From: a virus
Length of the DNA stretch: 64,000 bases
Direction: 5' to 3' (one strand)
Virus record (IMG/VR): IMGVR_UViG_3300047554_000255
Span: 47,221 to 111,220 of that record
Part shown: positions 34,174-43,205 of the stretch, piece after piece
Numbering within the stretch: the stretch's first letter is position 1
Layout: every line of letters starts with the position of its first letter
Position numbers and translations under genes: made by a program
The notes under the pieces: model-generated
What the model saw: only the letters and a program-made list of their open reading frames with translations
Databases searched by the model: none
What the model was told of the DNA's origin: nothing

Positions 34174-36471
34174 CTAGCAAGGCCCCAGCTCATTAGGTGT
34201 TGAGTAACTGTATGATACGCTTGTTCCTTCTTTGAAACAGATTGTCAAGAATGAACCATCTGATATAGCATCTGATTGTAAATGGTTGCTGCAATCAGTC
34301 CACTCAATGTAATCAGTTAAGCCAAATCCGTTATAGTTATCCATTCTCCATGAGATACAAGCAGGTGGAGGAGTGTAGCAGCCATTGCTTACTGAGTTGT
34401 ATTCAATAACTCTAACACCACAACTTGTTGAAGAACAAGGATTTTGTTGAGCTTGGTTAATAACCCAGTTAGGACCTTGACAGTATGCATTACCAGTATC
34501 CTGACAGTTAGATGTATAGTTACAAGAAACACCTGTTGGTTGACCACCCACATAAACTTTATTCCCTGCTTGATTCTCAACATAGTATTGACCATTTGTT
34601 GATGAGCAACTGTTTGTGTCTTTATAAACAGGAGCGTTATAGCATTCGTAACAGCTTGTATAATTCTGATAAGTAAATATTGGTGCAGTGTTTCCAGCAC
34701 ATGGATCATAACATCCGTTTGCAACAGAGTTATACTCAATAACACGAACACCACAACCAGCAGAAGAACAAGGGTTAGCTTGATACTGATTGATAACCCA
34801 GTTTGATCCTTGGCAATAAGCTGATCCTGTATCTTGACAGTTAGATGTTGTTGATGGATATGGATTAGATGGATTATTCATTAACCATGTACCATTCAAT
34901 AAATAGATATATGGTCCACCATAACAAGTGTTACTATTCTGGTATACTGGTGTTTGATTAACAGTACCATTACTACAAGTATGATATGTACCTATTTGAT
35001 CTCCTTGTGTCTGTAAAGTTGATTGTCCACAACATCCACCACAATCTGCTGAGTTATATTGATAAACAGCTCCCTGTCTTGTTTGTCCGTTTGTTGATGA
35101 ACAAGGACCAGCTATATCTGTCTGAACATAATACTTGTCACATGTACCATAGCAATCATACGTGCCATTATTCTGCCAATTAGGAACATCGTCACAACAG
35201 TTATAAGAGGTTGTGCGTTGGATTGATCCATTATAAGCTGGAGGAACTGTACACTGAGTTGTTGTACCACCAACATATGTATAGACAGCACCATTTGATG
35301 GTAACACATATCTATTATTTATACCAAGAGGTACAATAGTTGTAAACGCATAATCAGAAGGACTACAACCGATTAACTCATAATACGTTACTGATGGTAT
35401 TGTAGTATAAGAACTTGTGTTTGTTGTACTTGCTGTAAACGTACCGCTAGTAATTGCTGCAGATACAGTATGATCAGCTGTACCAGAAGTAGCGTAGAAG
35501 AATAACGTATAGTTAAAACCAGAACTAATAGGCTTCTTTAATGTGACACTAATATTACCACCACTTTGATTTTGTTGATATGTATCTAAAGTATAATAGT
35601 CACTGGTAGGTGCTGGGCATAGTTGATCGTCATAAAGTATTTTTTCAAACGCATCTAGGTATAAACCAGCTGGTAAATCAACAGTTAAGGTGCCACCAAT
35701 AACTTTGCAACCAGTATTTGTAACATTAACTATATAACGTTTTACTGTAGTACAACCAGCAATCGCTTCTTGATCTGTTGTAATACTAATACCAAGAGTT
35801 GTTGGACTTATAGTAAATGTTTTTGCTGCTTCAACAGTAACTAAACCATCACAGCCTAAACCAGAAAAACTAGCTGTATTTGTATAAGTTGCTCCACCAC
35901 CTGTTACTCTTGCATTAAACGCTACAGTATATGTATGACCATTACCAATAGGTTTTGCAAATGCAATATCAATATGAGCAGAGTCTAATGCTACAACTAC
36001 ATAGTAATCAGATGTTGGTAAGGGCCAATCATTAGCACCAGGACCAATAGCTTTACCATCATAGTAGACATATCTAAATGATGTAATCTCAATACCAGCA
36101 GGAACGTAGTTAAGAAATCTTGGTGAACCACCAGACTTTTGTGTTGCAGCTCCAGCACCAATCTGAAACTTATAAACAAACTCATCAGTACAATCTGGTG
36201 TTATTACTTCACCGTTTATAGGAGACACAATAGTCTGTGTCATTGTAGGAACAAACTCATCACAAGCAATAGCAACTAGATCTTGAAATCTAGGGCATCT
36301 ATTATCTGTATAAGTAGAAAAGGGACTAACTGTTGTATCAACTGTATAGTAAGTATTAACCTCTCCCTTTGTAACACACTTGTTATTTATAGGAGGATTA
36401 GTACCTGCTTTTACAGGAAAACCCATTGTGCTGAGTTCTTCGAATGTTACAAGAGCATCATTAACCTTCAT
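34174..36471 (-). CDS. Cys-rich repeat surface protein, 765 aa
   Basis: The N-terminal half contains two or three beta domains like those of DUF11-type surface proteins (VTNTGCKVIGGTLTVDLPAG). The C-terminal half is an array of Cys/Asn/Tyr-rich units such as CSSTNGQTRQG and YQNSNTCYGG. Two copies of a block of about 47 residues, NCQDTG-x-AYCQG-x-NWVINQ ... GVRVIEYNSV-x-NGCY, are nearly identical. Repeats of this style are known to me from tail proteins of Bacteroidota phages. Many Cys suggest disulphide or metal stabilisation outside the cell. It ends in TAG and is followed by the promoter of the 171-aa gene. I infer a receptor-binding or tail-decoration protein. Confidence 0.6.
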   Translation of the reverse strand: MKVNDALVTFEELSTMGFPVKAGTNPPINNKCVTKGEVNTYYTVDTTVSPFSTYTDNRCPRFQDLVAIACDEFVPTMTQTIVSPINGEVITPDCTDEFVYKFQIGAGAATQKSGGSPRFLNYVPAGIEITSFRYVYYDGKAIGPGANDWPLPTSDYYVVVALDSAHIDIAFAKPIGNGHTYTVAFNARVTGGGATYTNTASFSGLGCDGLVTVEAAKTFTISPTTLGISITTDQEAIAGCTTVKRYIVNVTNTGCKVIGGTLTVDLPAGLYLDAFEKILYDDQLCPAPTSDYYTLDTYQQNQSGGNISVTLKKPISSGFNYTLFFYATSGTADHTVSAAITSGTFTASTTNTSSYTTIPSVTYYELIGCSPSDYAFTTIVPLGINNRYVLPSNGAVYTYVGGTTTQCTVPPAYNGSIQRTTSYNCCDDVPNWQNNGTYDCYGTCDKYYVQTDIAGPCSSTNGQTRQGAVYQYNSADCGGCCGQSTLQTQGDQIGTYHTCSNGTVNQTPVYQNSNTCYGGPYIYLLNGTWLMNNPSNPYPSTTSNCQDTGSAYCQGSNWVINQYQANPCSSAGCGVRVIEYNSVANGCYDPCAGNTAPIFTYQNYTSCYECYNAPVYKDTNSCSSTNGQYYVENQAGNKVYVGGQPTGVSCNYTSNCQDTGNAYCQGPNWVINQAQQNPCSSTSCGVRVIEYNSVSNGCYTPPPACISWRMDNYNGFGLTDYIEWTDCSNHLQSDAISDGSFLTICFKEGTSVSYSYSTPNELGPC
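34372..34842 (-). repeat. Two near-identical Cys-rich coding repeats
   Basis: Copies at about 34699-34842 and 34372-34509 encode NCQDTG...NGCY blocks differing at a handful of residues, separated by other Cys-rich units. Confidence 0.7.
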
Positions 36472-36474
36472 GTA

Positions 36475-38226
36475 TTACTTAAGCTTTTCTTGTAGTTCCT
36501 GAACTGCTTTTAAAAGTATTGCAATAGTTGATGGGATATCCATCGTGTCGTGATTAACTGTTGCCAGTTCTGCTGGAGTATCATCTGCTATAAATCCTAT
36601 ATGTTTTACTGTAGGATCAGCTTTATACGCAAAGTTTACAATCTTAGTCTTGTTGATAATATCTAAGGCAGATGATGTAAAGTCAGTGATATCAGTCTTC
36701 TTTGCTCTTGATGATGTTTGGTAGAATGCTCCTGCATATAAGTTGTTACCACTAACATAGATATTAGGGTTTGTAAATGCAGCTGTTTCTGTACCGTTTG
36801 ATATAACAAGAGCATTATTGGTTGCTGGAAAAATAGCATCAAAACCAGTACCAGCAGGTCCTGTATCACCAGTATCCCCTTTGTCACCCTTATCACCTTT
36901 AATACCTTGTGGTATTGTAAAGTCAAATATTGCAGCTGCATTTGTACCACTGTTTGTTATTGCAGCAGCACTTCCAGCGGCACCTGTGGTAACAGTTCCT
37001 AAACTAATAGTAGCAGCTGTTCCTGTATCACCTTTAGCTCCTTTTGGAATAGTAAAGTTGAATATAGCTGCAGCTGTTGTACCAGAGTTTGTAATAGCAA
37101 CATCTGTACCAGCATCCCCAGTTGTTACAGTACCAAGAGCAATAGTTGCAGCAGCACCATTATTACCCGTGTCACCTTTATCACCTTTTGCTCCAGTATC
37201 ACCTTTAACGCCTGCAATACCTTGATCTCCTTTATCTCCCTTAACACCTTGAATACCCTGTGGTCCTTGCGGTCCAACAATGTTACCAACGTTTTCCCAT
37301 GCACCAGCAGATGCACTCCATACATATAAGTCACCATTAGGACTTGTAACAATATATGCATCACCTTGTGTGTTACCAGATGCAGGTAAAGAAGCAACGT
37401 CTGCAACAGTACCAAGTAAAGTTAATCCTGTACCTGATGCACCGACGGGACCAGGTATACCTTGAACACCTTGTGCACCATCATTACCTTTATCCCCTTG
37501 AGGACCTCTTGGACCCGCAGGTCCTTGTATACCTGTTTCTCCCTTATCACCCTTGTCTCCTTTTGGTCCTTGTAAACCAGTAGCTCCTTGTGGTCCAACA
37601 GGCCCAACAGGACCTTGTGGCCCCATAGCACCTTCTGCACCAGAACATCCTGGAATACCTTGTAATCCTTGAGGACCAGTAGCACCAGTTGCACCTGTAT
37701 TACCACGGTCTCCTTTGTCTCCTTTAAGTCCTTGTGGACCTTGAGGACCAACAGGACCTGGAACTGTACTAGCTGCACCAGTATCACCTTTTGGACCAGT
37801 AGGACCTGTTAATCCAATAGGACCTTGTGGACCAGTTAAACCTGTATCTCCCTTTAATCCTTGCGGACCAGCTGGACCAGTATTACCTGCGGGACCTTGA
37901 CCACCGACAATTGTACCCTTTACTACCCATGAGTCACTTTCTTTTCTATAGAAAGTACCTGACGTAGTAATAAGGTACATGTCGTTGTTCAAACCAAATG
38001 AGTCTAGTGGAGCCGTTGTGCCTGTATACCACTTACTTCCTGTACCAACATTGTATGTTGACAATATATCTCTAACCCAAGCTGTTGTAGGAACAGTATT
38101 TGAGTCATCAAGTACAGATGGAGTATGGGCTTTTATAAACTTTGTAACAGTAAGGTTACCTGGTAATACTATATCACCATTGCAATCTTTCTTTATAAAG
38201 TCTTTTAGGTTTAACGGCTTATTCAT
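36475..38226 (-). CDS. Collagen-like tail fibre with C-terminal S74-like domain, 583 aa
   Basis: I start at the ATG at 38226; a TTG six bases upstream is in frame. The N-terminal 110 residues include VPTTAWVRD, a motif shared with the two large fibres. Gly-x-y collagen repeats fill about residues 109-266 and 318-358, with shorter tracts later. Between them a 45-residue unit ([19 protein letters not shown]...FTIP-G) is duplicated. The C-terminus ([22 protein letters not shown], helical [14 protein letters not shown]) resembles the Peptidase_S74 intramolecular chaperone, but the position of the catalytic Ser before R-x-K holds Thr, so it may not self-cleave. Predicted trimeric fibre. Confidence 0.75.
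   Translation of the reverse strand: MNKPLNLKDFIKKDCNGDIVLPGNLTVTKFIKAHTPSVLDDSNTVPTTAWVRDILSTYNVGTGSKWYTGTTAPLDSFGLNNDMYLITTSGTFYRKESDSWVVKGTIVGGQGPAGNTGPAGPQGLKGDTGLTGPQGPIGLTGPTGPKGDTGAASTVPGPVGPQGPQGLKGDKGDRGNTGATGATGPQGLQGIPGCSGAEGAMGPQGPVGPVGPQGATGLQGPKGDKGDKGETGIQGPAGPRGPQGDKGNDGAQGVQGIPGPVGASGTGLTLLGTVADVASLPASGNTQGDAYIVTSPNGDLYVWSASAGAWENVGNIVGPQGPQGIQGVKGDKGDQGIAGVKGDTGAKGDKGDTGNNGAAATIALGTVTTGDAGTDVAITNSGTTAAAIFNFTIPKGAKGDTGTAATISLGTVTTGAAGSAAAITNSGTNAAAIFDFTIPQGIKGDKGDKGDTGDTGPAGTGFDAIFPATNNALVISNGTETAAFTNPNIYVSGNNLYAGAFYQTSSRAKKTDITDFTSSALDIINKTKIVNFAYKADPTVKHIGFIADDTPAELATVNHDTMDIPSTIAILLKAVQELQEKLK
36904..37149 (-). repeat. Tandem duplication of a 45-residue fibre unit
   Basis: Two copies encode ATI-x-LGTVTTG-x-AG and AITNSGT-x-AAAIF-x-FTIP-G, separated by a Gly-Asp-Thr collagen-type linker. 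Confidence 0.7.
37429..37902 (-). repeat. Collagen-like Gly-x-y coding repeat, main tract
   Basis: About 50 consecutive Gly-x-y triplets such as [14 protein letters not shown], in the collagen-like fibre gene. A second tract lies at about 37153-37275. Confidence 0.85.
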
Positions 38227-38236
38227 TATCAACTAG

Positions 38237-38253
38237 GGTATACTATAAGATAC
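38237..38253 (-). promoter_or_regulatory. Possible diverged promoter-like motif
   Basis: The minus strand reads GTATCTTATAGTATACC, 10 bases before the collagen-like fibre start. It matches the common motif only partly. Confidence 0.3.
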
Positions 38254-38260
38254 TTATTTA

Positions 38261-38692
38261 TTAGCAGTCAACTACGTTCTCTGCTCCAAATAAACCAACT
38301 AACTTAGCTTTTAAGTGTGAGTATCCAAATGCAAAGATATCAACACCTTCCGCAGAAGATAAGTCTGGTACTGAAACTGTAATGGTTTCAACACGGTCAG
38401 GTAGTTGATTACCATCAGCATCTAAACCTACTGTTGGATAACTCATTGTACGCTCTTCTTGCTTAGTAAGTTGAACGTAGATTGTATCACCAATCTGCTG
38501 GTTACGAGCTTGTGATCCAGCCAATGTAGGCATGTTTGGTGTTGATGGAGTTGCATCTGCTTCTGATTGAAAGATCTCAATGTGGAATGATGCCGAACCA
38601 TACTTGTTTAACTGATAGTTAGCAATACGTACATACGCTTCTGCTGTAATACCTTTGTCTGTCCCAATCTGGGTAGTAATCTTTAATGCCAT
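38261..38692 (-). CDS. Small virion-associated protein, 143 aa, paralogue of the upstream gene
   Basis: It begins MALKITTQIGTDKGITAEAY and is related along its length to the 139-aa gene immediately upstream (MAFKINTPIGTDAGII). Both end in a region with FGYSHLKAKLVGLFGAENVV or its equivalent. No known motif. Position between large fibres suggests a fibre-attachment or adaptor role. Confidence 0.55.
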   Translation of the reverse strand: MALKITTQIGTDKGITAEAYVRIANYQLNKYGSASFHIEIFQSEADATPSTPNMPTLAGSQARNQQIGDTIYVQLTKQEERTMSYPTVGLDADGNQLPDRVETITVSVPDLSSAEGVDIFAFGYSHLKAKLVGLFGAENVVDC

Positions 38693-38704
38693 AATATATT
38701 TTGT

Positions 38705-39124
38705 TTAAACTGTTTCAATGTTTTCTTCTCCGTATAATGATGCTAGTTTTTCACCTAGCTTTTCGTATCCTACTTCAAAGATAGTCTTTGTTTCAAATAC
38801 TGACAAGTCAGATACTTTCTTATAGAAGGTTTCTTCCATCTCTGTATCAACTCCATCAACTTGTTTAGTGATAGTCTTTGTATAAGCAATACGATTGGTC
38901 ATCTTTAGATCTAATGATATACCAATCTCTTTTGACTGTAGTTTGTTAGGATGAATAGTAGGAATATACGCTGTATCGTAGGTAGTTGCATCTTTATCTT
39001 TAAAGATATCAATAATGAATACTATATCTCCGTTTTTGTTAATATTGTATCCGCCAATACGAACGTAAGCTCCTGTAATAATCCCAGCATCAGTGCCTAT
39101 GGGAGTGTTAATCTTAAATGCCAT
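38705..39124 (-). CDS. Small virion-associated protein, 139 aa, paralogue of the downstream gene
   Basis: Shares N-terminal IGTD-x-GI, YVRI and C-terminal EVGYEKLGEKLASLYGEENI with the next gene, so the pair is a tandem duplication. The start follows the large-fibre stop by four bases. Function unknown; fibre connector is a guess from context. Confidence 0.55.
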   Translation of the reverse strand: MAFKINTPIGTDAGIITGAYVRIGGYNINKNGDIVFIIDIFKDKDATTYDTAYIPTIHPNKLQSKEIGISLDLKMTNRIAYTKTITKQVDGVDTEMEETFYKKVSDLSVFETKTIFEVGYEKLGEKLASLYGEENIETV

Positions 39125-39128
39125 ATGT

Positions 39129-42100
39129 TTAGTTGTTAGTTAATTGTTCTACTAATGCTTCTAGTCTTGTAATCTTTATGTTTTGTTCTTTTATAGCTTC
39201 TGCTAATACTGATACAATTTGAGCATATTCTACGTTGTACTCATCAATCTCTTCTGCATATCTAACTGCTTCAGGTAATACTTGTTCTAGTTCTTGAGCA
39301 ATAAACCCAACTCTCTTACTTTTAGCTTCATCACTAATATAGTTAAAGTATACACCTCTCATGTTAAGTACTTTATCTAAAGCTCCAGTAATACTTGATA
39401 TGTTTTCTTTTGCTCTTCTATCAGACCAAGTAGTCCATCCATATTGAGACGAACCATATTTAACACAACGGAAACCATCACCTGAATATGTATTATCCGT
39501 TCCTATACCCCAACAGTTATTACCTCTATTAAAGAAAAGTTGCCAAGCCCAGTCATCGTTATTATAAAACCCAAAATTACCTGAGCTATCTTGCATAAGA
39601 ATAACTCTATAGTTATTCATTATTGCATATCCTGCGTGACCTCCTGTATTTGTTCCATAAGTAGCTATTGTTCCATACGATGTATTATATCCAGCTGCCC
39701 TAATCCCTTGACCTTGATTATCCTGATACCATCCTGTATTTCCTCCTGATGAATAAACCCAACCGTCGGAATAAAGATACTCACCTTGAACCTTTCTTGC
39801 TGACTGAAAAGAACCATCATTATTACACCAAGCTCCCCATCCATCTGAACTATTTAAAAATCCAATACGATTGGAATTACAGTGAATGCGCCTTTGTGTT
39901 TCATCTGTATCCCCCATCCATATATTACTAGATGTCTGCCCATATCCTACAATAAGATTACCGTGAATATGAGTAGTTTTTGAGCCATCTATTCTAAGTG
40001 CCCAGTTTCTATCAGAAGTTAATATACCAACTTGATTACCAGTATCAGCATATATATATCCTCTAGCAACAGCATCAGATGTAGTTAATCTCAATCCGAT
40101 ATTACTTGTTCCTGACCTTAAAAAAATATCATTCGCATTTTCAGGATATATATGCCAACCAGTGTTAGACCAGTATATACCATTGTTGTTAGTATGGTTT
40201 CTAAACCAGCCACCTGTTGTATATATATCATTTGACCTAAAAGAACCTGTTGCAGTCGCTATACCTTCATAATCTACTCTAAATCTAACTTCTGGTAAAT
40301 CAGAACCTGCACCAGATGTACCTGTTCCAGATTTAATAGCCACAACAAAATCCGAGCGTTCTGAACCTGGGGTATCTCTATAGTATCCGCCTAACCATAT
40401 ATGAGGAGCAACATCATATGCTGTACTCCCACTATAGTTCATAAGACCGTTAATTGCAATACCTGCATAAAATAATCCAGCTCCTGTTCTTGTACTATAT
40501 GGTCCTAAAACAATATTATGACAGTTACCATTTATTACTGATTCACCATTAGTCCAAGAAGAAATTCTTAATCTACCCCCAGCATTGTTAGCTGCTTGTA
40601 CTTGACCATTACTTAAATTTACTCGATAAGCTCTAGTCTGACCATCTCCATCAAAAAAATAAGTCCTATCATTATTATCGTAAAAGATAGTTCCATACAT
40701 AGCTCCACCAGACTCAATGTAGTTTGGAGCATACATATAGGTACCTGCAATAATACCATCTCTAGCTTTTATATTTCCTGATATTGCTGCCAAGAATGAG
40801 CCATTTTCCATTACTAGCAAACCGTGCGTATTTAGGTTGCCAGCGACACCTCCTGCATTAGGATGTGACCAAGCTAAACCATATAAACTTCCAGTAGAAG
40901 AACCATTTAATGGGAGCTTATAAGCATCCCCCATAGCAAAAATACCTTGATAAACAGTTGATGAATAAGCTCCTACTATTGTAGAACCATAGTTATTATT
41001 AAGATATAGATGCTGATTAATAAAAACATTATCACCCGCATCCCATCGTAGATTCCATCCTCCATTCTGTGATTGATGCGAGCCTCTACCTAGTCTCCAA
41101 TCGTTTGTACCAAAGTTATTCATTAACCCCCAGTATTGTCCGCCATTATTCATAGCAAAACCACCGTTGTTGTTGTACCCATTTGCAACAAATGAATACC
41201 CGGCATTTACAGATGTGGTTCCAGTTAATGTGCCTCCCGATAAAGGAAGAGCGTACGATGAATAATTAGCAGAAGACAACATAGTTAACCAGTTGCCCCA
41301 ACTGCCTGAATAACCTTGTCTGAAATACAATGTACCATTACCAGATGTGCCGTAAGTACCCTGTAATTGCCACATAGTATCCGACGCTGCCATATGAAGC
41401 AATGGAGCGTATGTTACAGCAGCACCAGAACCGTTTTCATTCCTAAGTACGCAAGAATACCCTCTGCTAAGACTAACGGTGCCTGTTCCGAGGAAATCTG
41501 CATTCAAGCCAGCTACTGTTTGCCCTCCAATATTTCCTGCATCAATTACATCATAAAACGTACTACCGCTTCTTCTTTGCTTAAATACTCCTTCAGCCCA
41601 TCCGTTACCATTTGAATTAAGATAAATAGAACCGTTAGTAATTAATCTATAACTAGTATTAATATCTTGACCTATACCTATATAATCTGCATAGATTCCA
41701 TTTACACGAGATGTGCTTGCAAAGTTTCCGTAATAACCAGTGTCATTTATATCATAAAATATTGGAGCCCGCATATCGCCTGCGGCATAAACTGTAGAGG
41801 CAGAATATATATACCCATTATAGTTAGATATCATTGCAGCAATATTGCTGCCAGCAATATATCCTGTCCAACCAGATGGCATAGCTATACCAGAGCTGCC
41901 ACCCATAAACATTAATTCTGCACCAACAGTAGTATAACTTCCAATAGTTTGACCAGATTGACTTCCTCTATTAAACCAAAATAACCCCCATTGTTTTGCG
42001 TTTTCTTTCCATAGCCAGTTATTATTTTCCGATGCATTAGATTCAAGTATAACTGCTCCATCTGTGTTGTTTACAATAGAGCCAGTCATTGTTCCTCCTG

Positions 42101-42800
42101 ACAAAGGAAGCGCGTAAGAAGTTAAAGCAGATGATGTAATATAACCAGAAGGATTACTAGAGTTATAAGGAGTATAACCTAAAGCACCAGTAACCATACC
42201 AGATGTAATACCTGTTATATAGCCACTTGGATTTGATGAATTATATGGAGTGTAACCAAGTGCGCCAGTAACCATTGCACTTGTAATTCCGCTAATATAT
42301 CCACTTGGATTTGTTGCATTGTAAGGAGTAAAACCTAATGCACCTGTTACATCACCTGAAGTTAATGTAATAGCTCCAGTTCTAGTATTAAACGATGTAA
42401 CACCTGATGCAATAGTCCAAGCTCTATCAGCACTTAAATCATAAGCAGTGCCGTTGATAGTTATTGTTCTTGACTGAGGTACTTTAGTCCCTATTGATGT
42501 AGTAATAGTAGTAGCAAAGTTTGGATCATTACCCAAAGCTGTTGCTAACTCGTTTAATGTATTAAGAGTAGTAGGTGCTGATGCAACAAGGTCTGCTATT
42601 GCAGTTTCAACAGATGAAGCTGTAGCGTAAGATAAAGACCCTACATACGCACGTATCCAAGCAGTAGTGGCAACTTTTGTTGAGTTGTCAGTACTATCTG
42701 GTGTAGGCAATGATAAACCAGCTGGAAGCGTTACTGCTCCAGTAGTATGATCATATTGAAATATGTTAAGTATATGGGAGGTCTTCCTTTGTTTGTTCAT
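39129..42800 (-). CDS. Large tail fibre with C-terminal S74 chaperone, 1223 aa
   Basis: The N-terminal motif DSTDNSTKVATTAWIRAYVG matches an attachment/trimerisation motif also seen in the other fibres. Residues 72-229 contain a segment shared with the 1248-aa fibre, plus three 26-residue TGALGYTPYN-type repeats. The middle is a long Gly/Asn/Trp/Tyr-rich beta region typical of distal fibre shafts. The C-terminus (WSDRRAKENISSI, GFIAQELEQVLPEAV, coiled AEAIKEQNIKITRLEALVEQ) is a Peptidase_S74 domain with the Ser-Asp...Lys dyad pattern, which helps trimer folding and then cleaves itself. Probably the main or alternative receptor-binding fibre. Confidence 0.82.
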   Translation of the reverse strand: MNKQRKTSHILNIFQYDHTTGAVTLPAGLSLPTPDSTDNSTKVATTAWIRAYVGSLSYATASSVETAIADLVASAPTTLNTLNELATALGNDPNFATTITTSIGTKVPQSRTITINGTAYDLSADRAWTIASGVTSFNTRTGAITLTSGDVTGALGFTPYNATNPSGYISGITSAMVTGALGYTPYNSSNPSGYITGITSGMVTGALGYTPYNSSNPSGYITSSALTSYALPLSGGTMTGSIVNNTDGAVILESNASENNNWLWKENAKQWGLFWFNRGSQSGQTIGSYTTVGAELMFMGGSSGIAMPSGWTGYIAGSNIAAMISNYNGYIYSASTVYAAGDMRAPIFYDINDTGYYGNFASTSRVNGIYADYIGIGQDINTSYRLITNGSIYLNSNGNGWAEGVFKQRRSGSTFYDVIDAGNIGGQTVAGLNADFLGTGTVSLSRGYSCVLRNENGSGAAVTYAPLLHMAASDTMWQLQGTYGTSGNGTLYFRQGYSGSWGNWLTMLSSANYSSYALPLSGGTLTGTTSVNAGYSFVANGYNNNGGFAMNNGGQYWGLMNNFGTNDWRLGRGSHQSQNGGWNLRWDAGDNVFINQHLYLNNNYGSTIVGAYSSTVYQGIFAMGDAYKLPLNGSSTGSLYGLAWSHPNAGGVAGNLNTHGLLVMENGSFLAAISGNIKARDGIIAGTYMYAPNYIESGGAMYGTIFYDNNDRTYFFDGDGQTRAYRVNLSNGQVQAANNAGGRLRISSWTNGESVINGNCHNIVLGPYSTRTGAGLFYAGIAINGLMNYSGSTAYDVAPHIWLGGYYRDTPGSERSDFVVAIKSGTGTSGAGSDLPEVRFRVDYEGIATATGSFRSNDIYTTGGWFRNHTNNNGIYWSNTGWHIYPENANDIFLRSGTSNIGLRLTTSDAVARGYIYADTGNQVGILTSDRNWALRIDGSKTTHIHGNLIVGYGQTSSNIWMGDTDETQRRIHCNSNRIGFLNSSDGWGAWCNNDGSFQSARKVQGEYLYSDGWVYSSGGNTGWYQDNQGQGIRAAGYNTSYGTIATYGTNTGGHAGYAIMNNYRVILMQDSSGNFGFYNNDDWAWQLFFNRGNNCWGIGTDNTYSGDGFRCVKYGSSQYGWTTWSDRRAKENISSITGALDKVLNMRGVYFNYISDEAKSKRVGFIAQELEQVLPEAVRYAEEIDEYNVEYAQIVSVLAEAIKEQNIKITRLEALVEQLTNN
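42114..42347 (-). repeat. Three 26-residue coding repeats in the fibre
   Basis: Residues 152-229 of the fibre consist of three units of TGALG-[FY]-TPYN-x-x-NPSGYI plus a short helix-like tail, period 78 bases. Confidence 0.8.
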
Positions 42801-42856
42801 AACCTACTCTTATCTATTTATGTAATCTTATTTTTATACTATGCGTATAGTACAAG

Positions 42857-43204
42857 TTAACTAAAAACTTCCCAGTCATCAAGAACATAGTTGTAAATAT
42901 ATTCTTGTCCATCATCTGGTTTTGGAGGATATGACCATAAACAAGTCTCCTCATCAAATGTAAATCTAGGACTAGGTTGTGGAAAATAAAAGGCATCTCT
43001 TACTCTATCATAAAACATACCAACACCAGCAAAGTTCTTTCTTAGTGGTGTTCCTCCTAATCTATGTTGTCCTCCGTAAGTATTGTAAGATGTTTGTATC
43101 CATCTTGAGGGATCTCCTACAGCACCTGAGTCAATAAAATCTTGTTCAGCAACTATTACGTTAACAACTATATCATCTTTATCTACTAATGCAAAATGTG
43201 ACAT
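42857..43204 (-). CDS. Small protein of a family common in marine phages, 115 aa
   Basis: The pattern MSHFALVDKDDIVVNVIVAE, WIQTSYNTYGG, RKNFAGVGMFYDRVRDAFY and TCLWSYP matches a family that I know from cyanophages and other marine phages, where it sits among tail-fibre genes; its function is unproven. It lies between the polyglycine adhesin (one base gap) and the next large fibre. A tail-fibre accessory or receptor-adaptor role is likely. The resemblance hints at an aquatic origin or transfer from aquatic phages. Confidence 0.65.
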   Translation of the reverse strand: MSHFALVDKDDIVVNVIVAEQDFIDSGAVGDPSRWIQTSYNTYGGQHRLGGTPLRKNFAGVGMFYDRVRDAFYFPQPSPRFTFDEETCLWSYPPKPDDGQEYIYNYVLDDWEVFS

Positions 43205-43205
43205 A

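Noticed and set aside
36818-37583. Open frames on the plus strand across the collagen-like gene
   Set aside because: They are mirror images of Gly-x-y repeats (Pro/Val/Ala-rich products) without leaders or neighbours; the minus-strand frame explains the sequence.
42114-42347. Regular repeats of about 78 bases as a CRISPR-like array
   Set aside because: Units are directly adjacent, diverged at third positions and translate to a perfect protein repeat inside a fibre gene.
42810-42856. Inverted repeat TACTAT-ACGC-ATAGTA between the 115-aa gene and the large fibre as a terminator
   Set aside because: On the coding strand it is followed by A-rich sequence with no T-run; the stem is only six pairs.
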